The notes under the pieces are model-generated. The model was not told the DNA's origin, searched no databases, and saw nothing but the letters and a program-made list of their open reading frames with translations. 64,000 bases of DNA from Chrysemys picta bellii (lineage: Eukaryota > Chordata > Testudines > Emydidae), in assembly GCF_011386835.1 (NCBI RefSeq), contig NC_088793.1:99680923-99744922 (forward strand), given 5' to 3'. Within the stretch, counting starts at the first letter, position 1, and every line of letters begins with the position of its first letter. This document shows positions 44,801 through 53,835 of the stretch, one piece after another. Position numbers and translations under genes: made by a program.

Positions 44801-45703
44801 CACGCCCTGCGGGGCTGAGGCCCCAAGACTCTTCCCACCCTCCCCCCTTTCCCCACTGGGAAGAAGCTGGAGGTGACACATTGGGGGAGGGAACATGTGG
44901 GGTGGGCACATGGAGTCACATCCCCCCCCCCTATTTTTTCCAGGGTTTGCTGGCCCTATTCAGTCACATGGTGCCTCAGGCTCCCTCCCTGCATGGCAGC
45001 TGCTGGACCCGGCAAGCTGGAAGGTGTGGCTGTGGGAAGAGGCAGCAGCAAACAGCTGGGAGCTATAGGGAGAGCTGTTGCCTTTGCTGCTATCTCTCCC
45101 CGTGGAGCTAAAGGAGCGGCCCTTCCCTGCAGCTCCCAACTGCTTGCTGCTGCCTCTCCAAGTGGAGCTAACACCAGGGAGCTGCAGGGAGGGGCCACTG
45201 TGGGCAAGGGGAGGCGTGCCTCATGCTGTTGCAGTGGTGAACCTTTAAATTGTGCCCCCCACTCTCAGCAGGCATCAGTCGTCTCTGGCAGAAGACCCTA
45301 ACCCCACCACCCCGCTGCAGGTCAGAAGCCCCAACTGCTTCTCCCTTGGCCCAAAGAGTGCCCCTCATGCTGGGCTAGCTCCAAGTAGAGTGGGGCTACT
45401 CCATGCTATCCCACTTCTGCATGTAGTGTATTACTGCCACCTTGGAGCCCAAAGACATTTGCAGGAAGGGTAATATTTCCCATTCACATTATTTATGGAC
45501 TAACTTTCCCTTCTAACAGGAACCAGAAAGCTTACTTTTATTTGCACCATTTGGATTTCATCACATCTGTTTTCAGCAGAAGATTTCTTTGTCTGTCCTC
45601 GCCTGTGACCAAACTTGCATTTGTTCCTTATAACCTGCTCATCATCTTCAATTGGTCTCCGCACATATTTGAAGCGATCTTTAAGGGCTCGTTTCCATAG
45701 CAA
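29519..45703 (-). CDS. SAMD3: SAMD3 (sterile alpha motif domain-containing 3), C-terminal five coding exons
   Basis: Reading down the minus strand, exons 45703-45536, 33816-33607, 33241-33070, 30484-30402 and 29800-29519 join in frame into exactly 305 codons including the stop. All have AG acceptors and GT donors, with phases 0, 0, 1 and 0 at the four junctions. The protein has conserved blocks [52 protein letters not shown] and [11 protein letters not shown], which I recognise as the SAMD3 body. The human protein is about 520 residues, so roughly 215 N-terminal residues including the SAM domain are missing from my model. The molecular role of SAMD3 is not established. The intron between the first two exons is 11.7 kb and full of DIRS sequence. 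Opposite L3MBTL3, as in human 6q23.1. Confidence 0.93.
30004..30085. repeat. Short palindromic repeat
   Basis: Begins GGCCAGATAC and ends GGATCTGGGCC, with aggtacctaacttccattg facing caatgggagttaggttcct. MITE-like; it lies in the last SAMD3 intron. Confidence 0.6.
30402..30484 (-). CDS. SAMD3: SAMD3 coding exon (83 bp)
   Basis: A short exon between acceptor gcttttgacag and donor gtacat. After completing a split Tyr codon it reads [20 protein letters not shown], then FAAVNEE, and ends on a codon boundary. It was placed by matching phases of the flanking exons and by the conserved [11 protein letters not shown] block. Confidence 0.93.
30690..30797. repeat. Exact direct duplication, 50 bp identical, 58-bp period
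   Basis: Bases 30690-30739 and 30748-30797 are identical; the extra 8 bases cgcacatt separate the copies. Recent duplication or an assembly slip. Confidence 0.95.
31383..31490 (+). mobile_element. Penelope-like element tail with hammerhead-like motif
   Basis: The same tail as the minus-strand copy at 53339-53835, in plus orientation: CTATGCATCCGAAGAAGTGG, AAGCTTATGCTC, AATAAAT, TTGTTAGTCTCTAAGGTGCC, then it ends at a T-rich stretch. Confidence 0.75.
31400..31437 (+). ncRNA. Hammerhead ribozyme-like motif (one core base changed)
   Basis: Core CCGAAGA at 31400-31406 against the consensus CUGANGA; stem II GTGGGC/GTCCAC (31408-31413 with 31418-31423); conserved GAAA at 31424-31427; minimal stem III GC-TTAT-GC; then CTC as the possible cleavage triplet. 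The U-to-C change in the core is expected to impair cleavage. Confidence 0.55.
31993..32473 (-). mobile_element. CR1 LINE, 3' fragment
   Basis: Antisense CR1 3' UTR phrases on the plus strand: attcatctagcccaatatcc, ctggcaaactgttccacaaa, tggtgacccctagttcttct, cataacccttcttagccatc. In the SAMD3 intron 30485-33069. Confidence 0.75.
33070..33241 (-). CDS. SAMD3: SAMD3 coding exon
   Basis: Starts [16 protein letters not shown] and ends HTEEDILK plus one base. The donor is gtcagt, which leaves phase 1; the next exon supplies the AT that completes a Tyr codon. A stronger-looking internal gtgaga donor at the Ser of TLYS would break the match and is not used. Confidence 0.93.
33607..33816 (-). CDS. 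SAMD3: SAMD3 coding exon
   Basis: A 70-codon phase-0 exon starting [20 protein letters not shown] and ending [13 protein letters not shown]. Acceptor gctgacag, donor gtaatg. It is rich in charged helical sequence ([19 protein letters not shown]) and looks like part of an alpha-helical region. Confidence 0.94.
33981..34145 (-). mobile_element. CR1 LINE, 3' end
   Basis: Starts atcatagaat (the CR1 end, ATTCTATGAT, read backwards), then ggttggaagagacctcagga, catctagtccaactccctgc and ccagggctttgtcaagcctg. A classic CR1 tail; 5' truncated. Confidence 0.9.
34150..35170. other. SAMD3 large intron, no element recognised
   Basis: No repeat ends or coding character seen. Confidence 0.35.
35176..35345. 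mobile_element. Palindromic TIR MITE (GATATAACGC family), copy 1
   Basis: Right end gcgttatattgaggtagagg and a left end that has decayed into a TA run. The interior has ggatataacgcggtaaagca and gatataacgcggtaagattt. It is the reverse of copy 2 at 49913. Confidence 0.8.
35350..37499. other. SAMD3 large intron, nothing recognised
   Basis: No coding frame or named repeat identified. Confidence 0.35.
37500..37840 (+). repeat. Unnamed 340-bp repeat, copy A
   Basis: Runs from gtcaaagcactacatttcct to ttatgcttattaggtatt. Its inverted copy lies at 40253-40582 inside a DIRS gag. High identity by eye, with one indel of about 11 bp (tagttaaatat) and scattered changes. No coding frame, no obvious terminal inverted repeats and no poly-A. 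Confidence 0.88.
39837..40950 (+). pseudogene. DIRS gag-like remnant
   Basis: Before the insert: [20 protein letters not shown], then [12 protein letters not shown] and a KRMHLM stretch corresponding to the KR-D-F-GRKVY motif. After the insert: [44 protein letters not shown] and [11 protein letters not shown]. This order is typical of vertebrate DIRS gag. The frame is broken by shifts and stops. Confidence 0.75.
40253..40582 (-). repeat. Unnamed 330-bp repeat, copy A', inserted in DIRS gag
   Basis: Reverse complement of copy A (37500-37840). It splits the gag coding sequence exactly: the GRKVY-like codons stop at 40253 and SSSLQMR resumes at 40583. A possible 4-bp duplication ACCT flanks it (40256-40259 and 40581-40584). 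This shows the sequence moved into the DIRS after that element existed. Confidence 0.88.
41340..41750 (+). pseudogene. DIRS reverse transcriptase remnant
   Basis: Reads [16 protein letters not shown], a poly-Gly stretch from a G run, [49 protein letters not shown] and DLQYAFM, matching RT motifs 1-3 and A. Frameshifts and stops follow; the YLDD motif region is missing. Confidence 0.8.
41755..41910 (+). pseudogene. DIRS RNase H remnant
   Basis: Reads [39 protein letters not shown] and TDHLIRNF, matching the NRQGG...LPGVQNHLADHLSR segment of DIRS elements. Follows directly on RT sequence because the connecting region is deleted. Confidence 0.75.
41992..42930 (-). mobile_element. DIRS retrotransposon, minus-strand copy, 5' end and gag N-terminus
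   Basis: The reverse complement starts TTCTTCAAGTGCTTGCTCAT (42930), has a leader with TCAGTTCCTTCTTACCGCC, then a 201-codon open frame from 42597 to 41992. That frame has a Cys/His cluster at residues about 13-45 (CSDC, CLKC, H, CYIC) typical of DIRS gag. A different subfamily from the plus copy; the two converge at about 41950-41992. Confidence 0.8.
42931..44640. other. SAMD3 large intron, no element named
   Basis: AT-rich; several short open frames without recognisable content. Confidence 0.35.
44643..45240 (+). mobile_element. hAT-derived non-autonomous element (GC-rich), partial
   Basis: Starts GGGTGGCCAAACTTACTGAC with GCCGCACATGACAATCTTCA, a hAT-family terminus common in reptile genomes, followed by a GC-rich body (gggcttcagccctgcgggg). 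The right end was not identified. It lies 300 bp from the SAMD3 exon at 45536. Confidence 0.5.
45536..45703 (-). CDS. SAMD3: SAMD3 coding exon (most upstream one found)
   Basis: A 56-codon phase-0 exon: [31 protein letters not shown], a basic RRGQTKK segment, then EIQMVQIK. The acceptor is tttgtatgcag and the donor gtaagc on the minus strand. The open frame extends past both splice sites, but the matching sequence stops at them. Confidence 0.94.
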
Positions 45704-45749
45704 CTGCATACAAAAACCCACCATCATTAGAATCCATCAGGAGTTTGCG

Positions 45750-46825
45750 CCACTCTCTCAAAGCAGGTCATTATCTACTATTTCTAGACAAAGGAAAAAC
45801 TGACAAGGACGGGTACAAATTTTTAGCAAGCTTCTTTAACTGCACCTACAGTTTATATACTTAGGTACCTAAACCCAATACGCAGAGGCTGTCCCAAAGA
45901 AAAGCAGGCAATTGCAGTATGGGCCAGAAAACAGACAAGCTGCAGTTTGAATGCCACTCTGTCATATCTGCCTCCTAATATCACCAATGTCCATCAAATT
46001 AGTATTTTGTAGCTTTATCTGAACTAGCAGCATAAGAGAGAAAAATAGATTGTACGTTAAAAGATGGTGAAAGTTACTGATTGAAGCTCTTTGCTGTTTA
46101 CTTGTGTTTAATCTCAAATTTACTGCCCCAACTCAAGTTTCCCTGGAAATATCTGTGGTGTACTGGCTTCTACGAGATGGTAACATAAAACTTCATATTT
46201 GAAGCATACCAAAATGTGGAGAAAACACCTGATTTTTCATTTGATAATGATAATAGCTTGGAGCAGTGATATCTTATTGAGGCTCTTTTTTAATTTACAA
46301 GCACGTCCTTTAGAATTAATGAGTTAACTATACGCGTTGTTTGTGCCTCAATGAGACTCCCCACTCTATCACCCCAAATACTTAGCATGGAAGGAGGAAA
46401 TGCCATTGGAAGTCCCAATGGAAGTTTTGTTTCCACTTGCTGTTCTTAAAGAGAACTATTCTAGATAAGTTCTTATATCACTCCCAATACTGGGCTATCT
46501 GAGCAGCACCTTAAAAGTGGCAAACCCAAGACAATGATGCTAATTTTGACAACTGGATCAATGACTCAGTTTGTAAATCCTTCCTGTGAGAGTTGCTGTT
46601 TATCGTATTATTCACATTTCTGCAATAAAAGGTTACAAAATTGAGCAAATATTAAATTGGCTGAGAGGAAGAGATGCTCCAGGAGTCACTCAAACGTATA
46701 AAACTGATACACAAATAAGTCCCCTATTTCCAGCACCGCTTCCCGCAGTTACAAAGTATCAGACTATTCTTATTTTTGGAGATGTAGGAACAACACCAAA
46801 CTAAATAAAGCCTGTAGAATTACAC
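45750..46825. other. Upstream SAMD3 intron, nothing recognised
   Basis: I looked here for the preceding SAMD3 exon and did not find it. Confidence 0.35.
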
Positions 46826-46827
46826 AG

Positions 46828-46980
46828 AAGGACTGCCTGGTGGTTAGGTCACTAACTTAGAGCATGGGAGACCTGGGTTCAAGTCCCTGTTTTGCTTCAG
46901 ACTTTCTATGTGACCTTTGGTAAGTCATTTAGCCTCTCTATGCCTCATTTCCCCATCTATAAAATGGGCCTAGACTTGAG
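46828..46980 (+). mobile_element. MIR SINE
   Basis: tRNA-derived head with A box (tggttaggtcactaac) and B box (gggttcaagtccc at 46874-46886), then ctttggtaagtcatttagcc and tttccccatctataaaatgg. Classic MIR core. Confidence 0.88.
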
Positions 46981-47099
46981 TTGGTTGGCAGTCTAGGTAC
47001 CAAAGCCCTACCTATACTTGGCATTGGAAATAGGAGGAGATGATGATGTAGAGCTACACAACCCGCAGATCAGCACTTGCTTCTGAACTTTTAACCTTT

Positions 47100-48480
47100 G
47101 TGCTAACATGGGTCCATGATTAACCAGTCCAGGCCACAAGGAGCCAGTTTCACAAAGAAACTTTGGCGTGGCAACACTCTGTGTCCCAGTTCCTACAAAA
47201 TCACCGGGATTCACAAAGCCGGAGTTTGGCACTAAGATCCCTATATGATGAGTAGAGACAGATAGGTGCCTCTGGATGGGATTCACAAAAACAGCATGGT
47301 AGGTGGCTCCCAGTCTAGGCTATCCAATGGGAGATACTGAAGCAAAGAATGTGTCCTAAGCCCTGCTCCTCTAAGGGTGTTCAATGCCTCCCTCTGCTTC
47401 GGATTCTCAGCTGCAAACCGTCTTTTGGCATTAGCTGCCAATGCTGTTTTTACAAGGAGCCAGGGGAAGGGGCAGACCTTCCACATAACTTTTAGCTCAG
47501 TGACTAGGATACTCACCTGGGATGTGGGAGACTCCCCAGCTCATGTCCCCCCTCTGTGTTCAACTCCCTTCTCATTAGGCAGATCTGTCACTTCTCAGGT
47601 GAGCGCCTTAGCCACTGGGCTATGGGATATTCTGATGTGGGTCACTCTCCCCTGTTAAAGCTAATCCACTTGCATAAACAATTAAAAAAATTAATGGGAG
47701 CAAGGGGACTGGATTCTGTATCTCTCATCTCCCAGGTGAGTGTTCTAACCACCAGGCTACAGAGTCAATTCTGATGCTCACTCGTTCTCTCTGTCCAATG
47801 ACTCTTTCATTATTAATTCACAGTGGAACAGCTTCAATGGAGGAAGTTGAGGGGATTCCACATCAAAACATCCTATAGATCAGTGATTAGGGTACTCCCC
47901 TGACAGGTAGGAGATACCTATTCAAATCCTTTCTCCTCATCAGACACAGAGGGGACTTGACTGGGGATCTTCCACTGGGTGCTCTAACCACTGGGCTATA
48001 AATTATGAATGAGTGCTCTAACCACTGGGCTATAAATTATGAGTGAGGTGTCCCCTGGCTGTTTTCTGCAGGTTCACATATGTGACCTGATCCCATAGGC
48101 AACATCTGAGCACACGTACCAGATTGGGCCCTTCAGGCAAGCTAAGCAAAGGAATACCTATCTTCCCCTGGTTTAGGCATCTACACACCTAGAGTGAGAC
48201 AGCAGTGCTCATGTGTAACACTGACAGACCTCTGTTGTCAGCAGGCGGGATCAAACCTGGGACCTCTAGAGCTTAGTGCATGAGCCTCTTAGTGCATGGC
48301 TTTTAGCTAAGGCTGTAGAGCAGACTCATGAATCTCTAAATGGTCTCGGTGCCACTAGACTGGACAGAACACCACACCCAGAAGGCGTGTAGGTTACACA
48401 TGCGCACAGAGAGAACTTGGGTACCTAAAGTGGTAGTCTGGCACCTACATCCTTTTGTGAACCTAGCCCAAGATCTTTAA
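47100..48480. repeat. Dispersed repeat region with tRNA-SINE-like pieces
   Basis: Shares long stretches with 56.0-56.5 kb: gattcacaaagccggag, ccaatgggagat, aatgtgtcctaagccctgct, gattctcagctg. It also contains MIR-like phrases (tcagtgactaggatactcac, ccttagccactgggctatgg) in both orientations. Confidence 0.55.
47980..48047. repeat. Tandem duplication, 34-bp period
   Basis: TGCTCTAACCACTGGGCTAT followed by AAATTATGA occurs twice in direct succession with one or two differences. Confidence 0.9.
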
Positions 48481-49325
48481 AATATTATCAGTTTTTCACT
48501 AGCCAGACATGAGGCCCTAAAAAACTGCTTGCCAACCGATTAGAGTTTCCCAAGCCTGCATTTCCAAAACATCCTGGAATTCCAAACTCTGTACGTCAGT
48601 GGAGTACCCAACGGTGCTAACTGCAACCATGTTCAAAACCAGTTATCAAGCAAGTGCTTGAACAAGACTTCATCAACCAGAAACACTCATTTCTATCTGA
48701 ACTCACATACTATAATTACAAGGAAAACCTCAGTGTTTGTCTACATGAACAACTAGACTGCAGCAAATTGCATTAATGCACTTTGAGCCAGTCCTGTTTC
48801 AAAGAGGACTAGATTGAAGTACTCTAACAAACTGTTAATGTGCATCAGCAGGGTGCACACGGACAGTGCAGTAGATTCACACCCCAGCTTGCAGCGGTCT
48901 AACTGTTCATATAGACAAGCTCTAAAACAGACCTGCCAAGGGGGGCGAGGGGGCAAAGGGGGCATTTGGCCAGGGCCCAGGTGATTTAAAAGGGCCCAGG
49001 GGCCCCAGCCACTGCCAGATTCATCACTTCCACCCCAGGCCCTGCCACTCCCAAGGGACAGCTCTGGCCCCCCGGAATGGCTGTCGGCATGCCTGCTCGA
49101 AGATTACTAACACAGAAAGACTGGAGAATTTTTTTTCTTTGGTTTGTTTCCTCTGAGCACCTAACAGCATCCCAAATATAATCAATCATTTTCTCCTGGT
49201 TGTGGGTCTTTCACACAGGCACAGGAGAGAGAAAGACTTTTTTTTTAAATACCAAAGTAATTTTAAACCATAGGCAGGAGAGGGCGTTTGAGGGCCAAGA
49301 TCGTACCCAATAGTACAGTTCACTA

Positions 49326-49490
49326 GAGCTGGCAGAAAAAAAGGGACCCCTTTTCCATGAAAATGTTCATGTTTCTGAGAAAAAGTTTAGTCTTGAAGAG
49401 GAACAAAATAGCAAAAATGCAAAATTTTTCATGGAAACAGATATAAAGAAAAATTCCATTTCAGGAGAACTGAGATGGAATCTTTTGGCT
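49326..49490 (+). repeat. AT-rich dispersed repeat
   Basis: ACTAGAGCTGGCAGAAAAAA start and A/T-rich body with tttttcatggaaac, resembling 61182 (ACTAGAGCTGGTAAAAAAAA). Confidence 0.45.
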
Positions 49491-49667
49491 TTATTGGCTG
49501 CCCTCAGGGAAGGGCCCTGTCCATTTCAGAAGCCAGAAAGGCAGAGAGCCTGGGTGCTCTGCCAAACACTCCCCTCCCCCACCCCACCCCGATCTAGGAG
49601 CCAGTGAGGTGCTGCCCATTCCCAGGAAGTGGGGAGGCAGAGTGCCCTGGATTTCTGCTTCTCTGTT

Positions 49668-49681
49668 GGGGGGGGGGGGGG
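49668..49681. repeat. Poly-G run, 14 bp
   Basis: Fourteen G followed by a GA-rich stretch (aaagagagagaaagagagaa). Confidence 0.95.
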
Positions 49682-49912
49682 CAGGAAAGAGAGAGAAAGA
49701 GAGAAGGGAAGGTAGATGCAGCGAGATGCAGCATGTTTCTCTATCTTCCAGAGCCATTGGAGACAGGGAAACCTGCCTGTTTTGACAGGACTTTTGTTGA
49801 ATCTACTTTTATTTCATTTTTTAAATGGCCTCCACTCCAAGCTGTCCCTTTAACATGTTTCTAAACGACAACATAACTATAAAGCCCAAACATGAAATCA
49901 CATTTCTGAAAC

Positions 49913-50103
49913 ACACCTCTATCCCGATATAACTCTGTCCTTGGGAGCCAAAAAATCTTACCGCATTATAGGTGAAACTGCGTTATATCGAACTTGCTTT
50001 GATCCACCGGAGTGCGCAGCCCCGCCCCCCTGGAGCTCTGCTTTACTGCGTTATATCCGAATTCGTGTTATATCGGGTCGCGTTATATCGGGATAGAGGT
50101 GTA
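49913..50103. mobile_element. Palindromic TIR MITE (GATATAACGC family), copy 2
   Basis: Left end ACACCTCTATCCCGATATAA and right end TTATATCGGGATAGAGGTGT are perfect inverted repeats; the interior is partly palindromic as well. Younger-looking than copy 1. Confidence 0.9.
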
Positions 50104-50206
50104 TAATGTCCTCTGTCTACCTGTCTAGTCCCAAGACCATCATGACCATATGAACTTAAGTGCTAATTTCAGCTAAGATAGTTTTACATTCACTTCTGGC
50201 ATTTAC

Positions 50207-50254
50207 CAAATACCACAAGAGTTTCCTGATTTATTCCAAATATCACAAGAGTTT
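50207..50254. repeat. Short direct duplication, 29-bp period
   Basis: CCAAATACCACAAGAGTTTC and CCAAATATCACAAGAGTTTC, separated by ctgatttatt. Confidence 0.85.
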
Positions 50255-50550
50255 CTGTGTACCATGTTTTATCTCATGCCTTTCTCCAATTGAGGAATTT
50301 GGAAGGTTTTTTTTGCCAGTGCAGTAATCTTTTTCATAACAGTCATCTTTTCCTGGAGGCATCTAGTCTGGAGACAGTATACAGACTAGGGCAACCTAAT
50401 GAGACAACAGGTATGCGCTGAGCAATCACTTGGCCCCAGTCTCTGTGAATAAGTGGACAATGCATCTAAGTGAAGTGGACTGTAATTGAACAGTAGAATA
50501 TCATACCCTTATGCAACTTAATGAGAATCAGATTCTGATTCACATTTTCC

Positions 50551-50971
50551 TTAGTAGATGTGTCTTTGCTGGCAACCAGATGAAACGTGTTTTCTGAAGT
50601 GACTGAATATTCTCTCTCCATCTCCCATGTTTACAGTGGGAAATTGTTCTGTTTTCTCAGAGAAGTGAGTCATCAATAATATTTTTAGGTCCTCAATGGA
50701 GTGATGTACTTGATACTTGTAGAAGAGAACTTTGCGTAATGTTCTTGTGCTACATGGAAATTTTCCAGTGTAAGCCAATTTTCTCGGCAATGCAGCACAA
50801 TACTCTCATAGCCAAACTTCCAGAGGGCTGCTTTATTATGCTCGAGCTGGTTAAGACAGCATAAGTAAGGTTGAGGTAGAAACGGTTGCTGTAACATGAG
50901 TTTACAAGTGTTTCGTTAATGGTAGATCCCATCAGAGAAAAGCCGTGTGGTCGCACAAGCACATCAGGCAC
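50551..50971 (-). other. Cluster of overlapping open frames, unrecognised
   Basis: Three minus-strand frames of 70-79 codons overlap here. One (50897-50685) reads QLEHNKAALWKFGYESIVLH and looks protein-like. I cannot match it to a family, and no frame has good splice sites on both sides. It may be an old processed pseudogene or chance. Confidence 0.2.
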
Positions 50972-51780
50972 ACACAGTGTAAAGCCAACGAAGTAATTTG
51001 GTACCTAAACATTAACAGACTATATACTTTCTTGCTTTCTTCAGGCATGCTGATCTGCTTCTAAATGCTCCCCCCCTCCTCCCCAACCTTGAGCTGCTGG
51101 CAGCCTCTCTCTTCCCCTCAGCAAGGCGTCCATTCCCCCATGTCTCCATTTCTCCCCAATAGCCCTCTGCCTCCACATGCCCTCTGTTATTACAGGTAAT
51201 AGAACCATTTTTATCAATTTCTATCCCCTTTCCCACAGGTCAGCTCGCAACTGGAATAGGTCCCAATTATTACAACATCTCTTTCAGAGACCCATTTCCC
51301 TATGATGCCCTACCAGAGATCAGGTAATAGGGAAGGGCTGCCAGGAACAGAGACGTGCAGATAGGGAGAAGGGTGCTCAAGAAAAGTCAGCGGACAAGTA
51401 CTAGCACTTCTTGCCTTTTCCACCCAACAAACCTCCTGTGGTCCTACTGCTATAATCCACAGAGAACCACTGGAGGATTTTAAGACGAGAGCTGAAGTTG
51501 GGGGGTGGAGAGGAAATCAGAGCTCATTCACCCTTTTCCTATGGGCTACCTCCGGTGTGGTGGTAGCAACTACAGTGGCACATAAACATACACGCATATC
51601 CTCTTGTTCACAATTTTCAGGTGCTCAGGGCTGCAGGAGCGGAGAACTTCATGAGCTTTAGGAGGTGCACAGGACCTTTCATGAGCTTTTCAATGGGAGA
51701 ATTATTTTTTTCCAGTTGACAATATCCCACCAATGAAGCTTACGCTTACAAAGATAGTCGCTTGTGAATGTAGACTTTAA

Positions 51781-52180
51781 GGGTATGTCTACACTACAAA
51801 ACTACGTCAACCTAAGTTACATCGACAAACAGCCTCTGCAATAATTAAATCACTTTTACATGTCCACACTATGCTCCTTGTGTTGGCAGTGCATGTCCTC
51901 ACCAGGAGAGCTTGCACTGATTTAACAGTCAGTGTGTGGCATTATGGGATGGCTTCTGAAAGGCAGAAACAGTTAATGTAAGCAACAGTGTCTATATTGA
52001 CACTGCATCACCTTAACTACGTCGACCAAAGAGCTACACCTCTCATGGAGGTGAAGTTAATAAGTTGGCATAGCAGGCGAGTTACGTTGGCGGGAGCAAC
52101 ATTTTAGCATAGATGCTTACAGAGTTAGGTCAATGTAAGCTGCCTTACCTCCATCCTAACTCTGTAGTGTAGACCAGGGC
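51781..52180. mobile_element. Harbinger-like MITE, full length
   Basis: About 400 bp. Ends GGGTATGTCTACACTACA and (reverse complement) GCCCTGGTCTACACTACA, flanked by TAA on both sides, the 3-bp target preference of PIF/Harbinger elements. Interior gtcgacc/ggtcaat motifs. Non-coding. Confidence 0.75.
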
Positions 52181-53427
52181 TAAGTAACCAACTGGGGGCT
52201 GGGCATCGGATCTCAGCTAAGGGAATGCAGTAAACTAAGTTTCATTTCTCACCTGAAAAGTGGCAAACAAGAAACCCACTAAAGAACTTTCCCAGCTCTG
52301 GTGAACACCTTTATCTTTAGATTATAATTTAGGAACCATTTGTCTGATTCACTTCAGATTTGGTAGAAAAATATCTACCTTGTCCCTCACCCTAACTTTT
52401 CTATTTTCAGGCCAATATTACCTTTTTTGGCTAATTTTGGGAGAAGATGTGTGACACTGGCAGACCAGGTGCCAGCTCATGTCAAGGCCCCAAAGCGTCA
52501 CTGAACACTGACAAATGCATAGCTGGAGATCAGTTTGGCTCACTAAACAATCTCTGCTAATATCTATTTTAACAATACTAACACAGAGATGAGTGTTGGA
52601 ATTTGTAAAATTGGTATTAGATTTATAAAGATGTGTTTAGTGTTTGGACTTTATGAAATGTTTGTGAGTTGCTGTATGCATTAATCTCACTTGTAATATC
52701 TGTATCCCACATTATAAGGTAATATTTACGTGTTTGCTCTAAAACTGTAAGCCCCTCCCCTCTCGTCAGGAGAGAAGCATTACTGAGTGTGAAATGCTAG
52801 TTTACAAGAGAGGACATCTTTGCCCCAGGAAAGAAGGCCCATAGATATCAGACCAGCCATTGTGAAACAACAGTGGACAAAAGAAAGACTTTGCTGATTG
52901 TTCATCCCACACCCATGAAGAGAAGACTGAACAAACCTTCCTCCCATCATCTTGAGCTCTGGGGGAAGGGAATAAAAATCCCTGTCAAGAAGAAATGATT
53001 ATCCCCTATGCTGCTTGGACTTCAGGGAGAGGGCAAGATTTCTAAGCATAAGCAAGGGATCCCCAGATGTTTAGCTTCAGTTAACCCTAAAGGGCAAACA
53101 GAGCTTGCACAATACAGCAGCTTCTATTACTTTTTGAAACCTAAGACTAACTCATTTGTATGTGCATGTTTACCTGCTTTAACCTTGTAAATAACTCATT
53201 TCTTGTCCCTAGTTAATAAATCTTGTTAGTTTATTATAGGATTGGCTAAAAGCGTTGTCTTCAGCGTGAGATCTGAGGTACAAATGATGAGGTGAGTGAC
53301 AGGTCCTTTGGAACTGAAAGTAATGTGGATATTGTTGTCAAGTATCAGGGGGTAGCCGTGTTAGTCTGTATCTACAAAAACAACAAGGAGTCTGGTGGCA
53401 CCTTAAAGACTAACAGATTTATTTGGG

Positions 53428-53474
53428 CATAAGCTTTCATGAGTAAAAACCTCACTTCTTCGGATGCATAGAGT
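53428..53474 (-). ncRNA. Hammerhead ribozyme-like motif in the Penelope tail
   Basis: The minus strand reads CCGAAGA, a GTGAG...CTCAT stem II with a U-rich loop, GAAA, the minimal stem III GCTTATGC and CC. Same layout and same core change (CCGAAGA for CUGANGA) as the copy at 31400. Confidence 0.5.
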
Positions 53475-53566
53475 GAAAGTTACAGATGCAGGCATTATAT
53501 ACTGACACATGGAGAGCAGGGAGTTACTTCACAAGTGGAGAACCAGTGTTGACAGTGCCAATTCAA

Positions 53567-53835
53567 TCAGGGTGGATGTAGTCCACTCACAGTAATAGAT
53601 GAGGAGGTGTCAATTCCAGGAGAGGAAAAGCTGCTTCTGTAGTGAGCCAGCCACTCCCAGTCCCTATTCAAGCCCAGATTAATGGTGTTGAATTTGCAAA
53701 TGAATTTTAGTTCTGCTGTTTCTCTTTGAAGTCTGTTTCTGAAGTTTTTTTGTTCAATGATAGTGACTTTTAAATCTGTAATAGAATGACCAGGGAGATT
53801 GAAGTGTTCACTTACTGGCTTGTGTATGTTACCAT
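53567..53835 (-). pseudogene. Penelope-like GIY-YIG endonuclease C-terminal fragment
   Basis: Minus-strand open frame inside the insert: NGNIHKPVSEHFNLPGHSI, TDLKVTIIEQKNFRNRLQRE, LKFICKFNTINLGLNRDWEW and a short tail, stop at 53567. The VSEHFNLPGHS block and the E of LQRE...E-KFI are typical of the GIY-YIG domain end. The GIY and YIG motifs and the whole reverse transcriptase are missing through 5' truncation. The apparent frame from 54067 runs into host LTR sequence and is not one protein. Confidence 0.85.

Larger units (their letters stand above)
53339..53835 (-). mobile_element. Penelope-like element, 5'-truncated, with 13-bp target duplication
   Basis: 497 bp on the minus strand, flanked by TGGATATTGTTGT at 53326-53338 and again at 53836-53848. 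Contents in order: the end of the GIY-YIG endonuclease region, a spacer, a hammerhead-like motif, AATAAAT, and a tail ending in an ACACGGCTACCC sequence. Inserted into the LTR-like element, so it is the younger of the two. Confidence 0.92.

Noticed and set aside
44660..45368. Several open frames up to 142 codons on both strands
   Set aside because: Inside a GC-rich hAT-derived element; no transposase or other domain.
46828..46980. Possible tRNA gene
   Set aside because: It is a MIR SINE with its core sequence.
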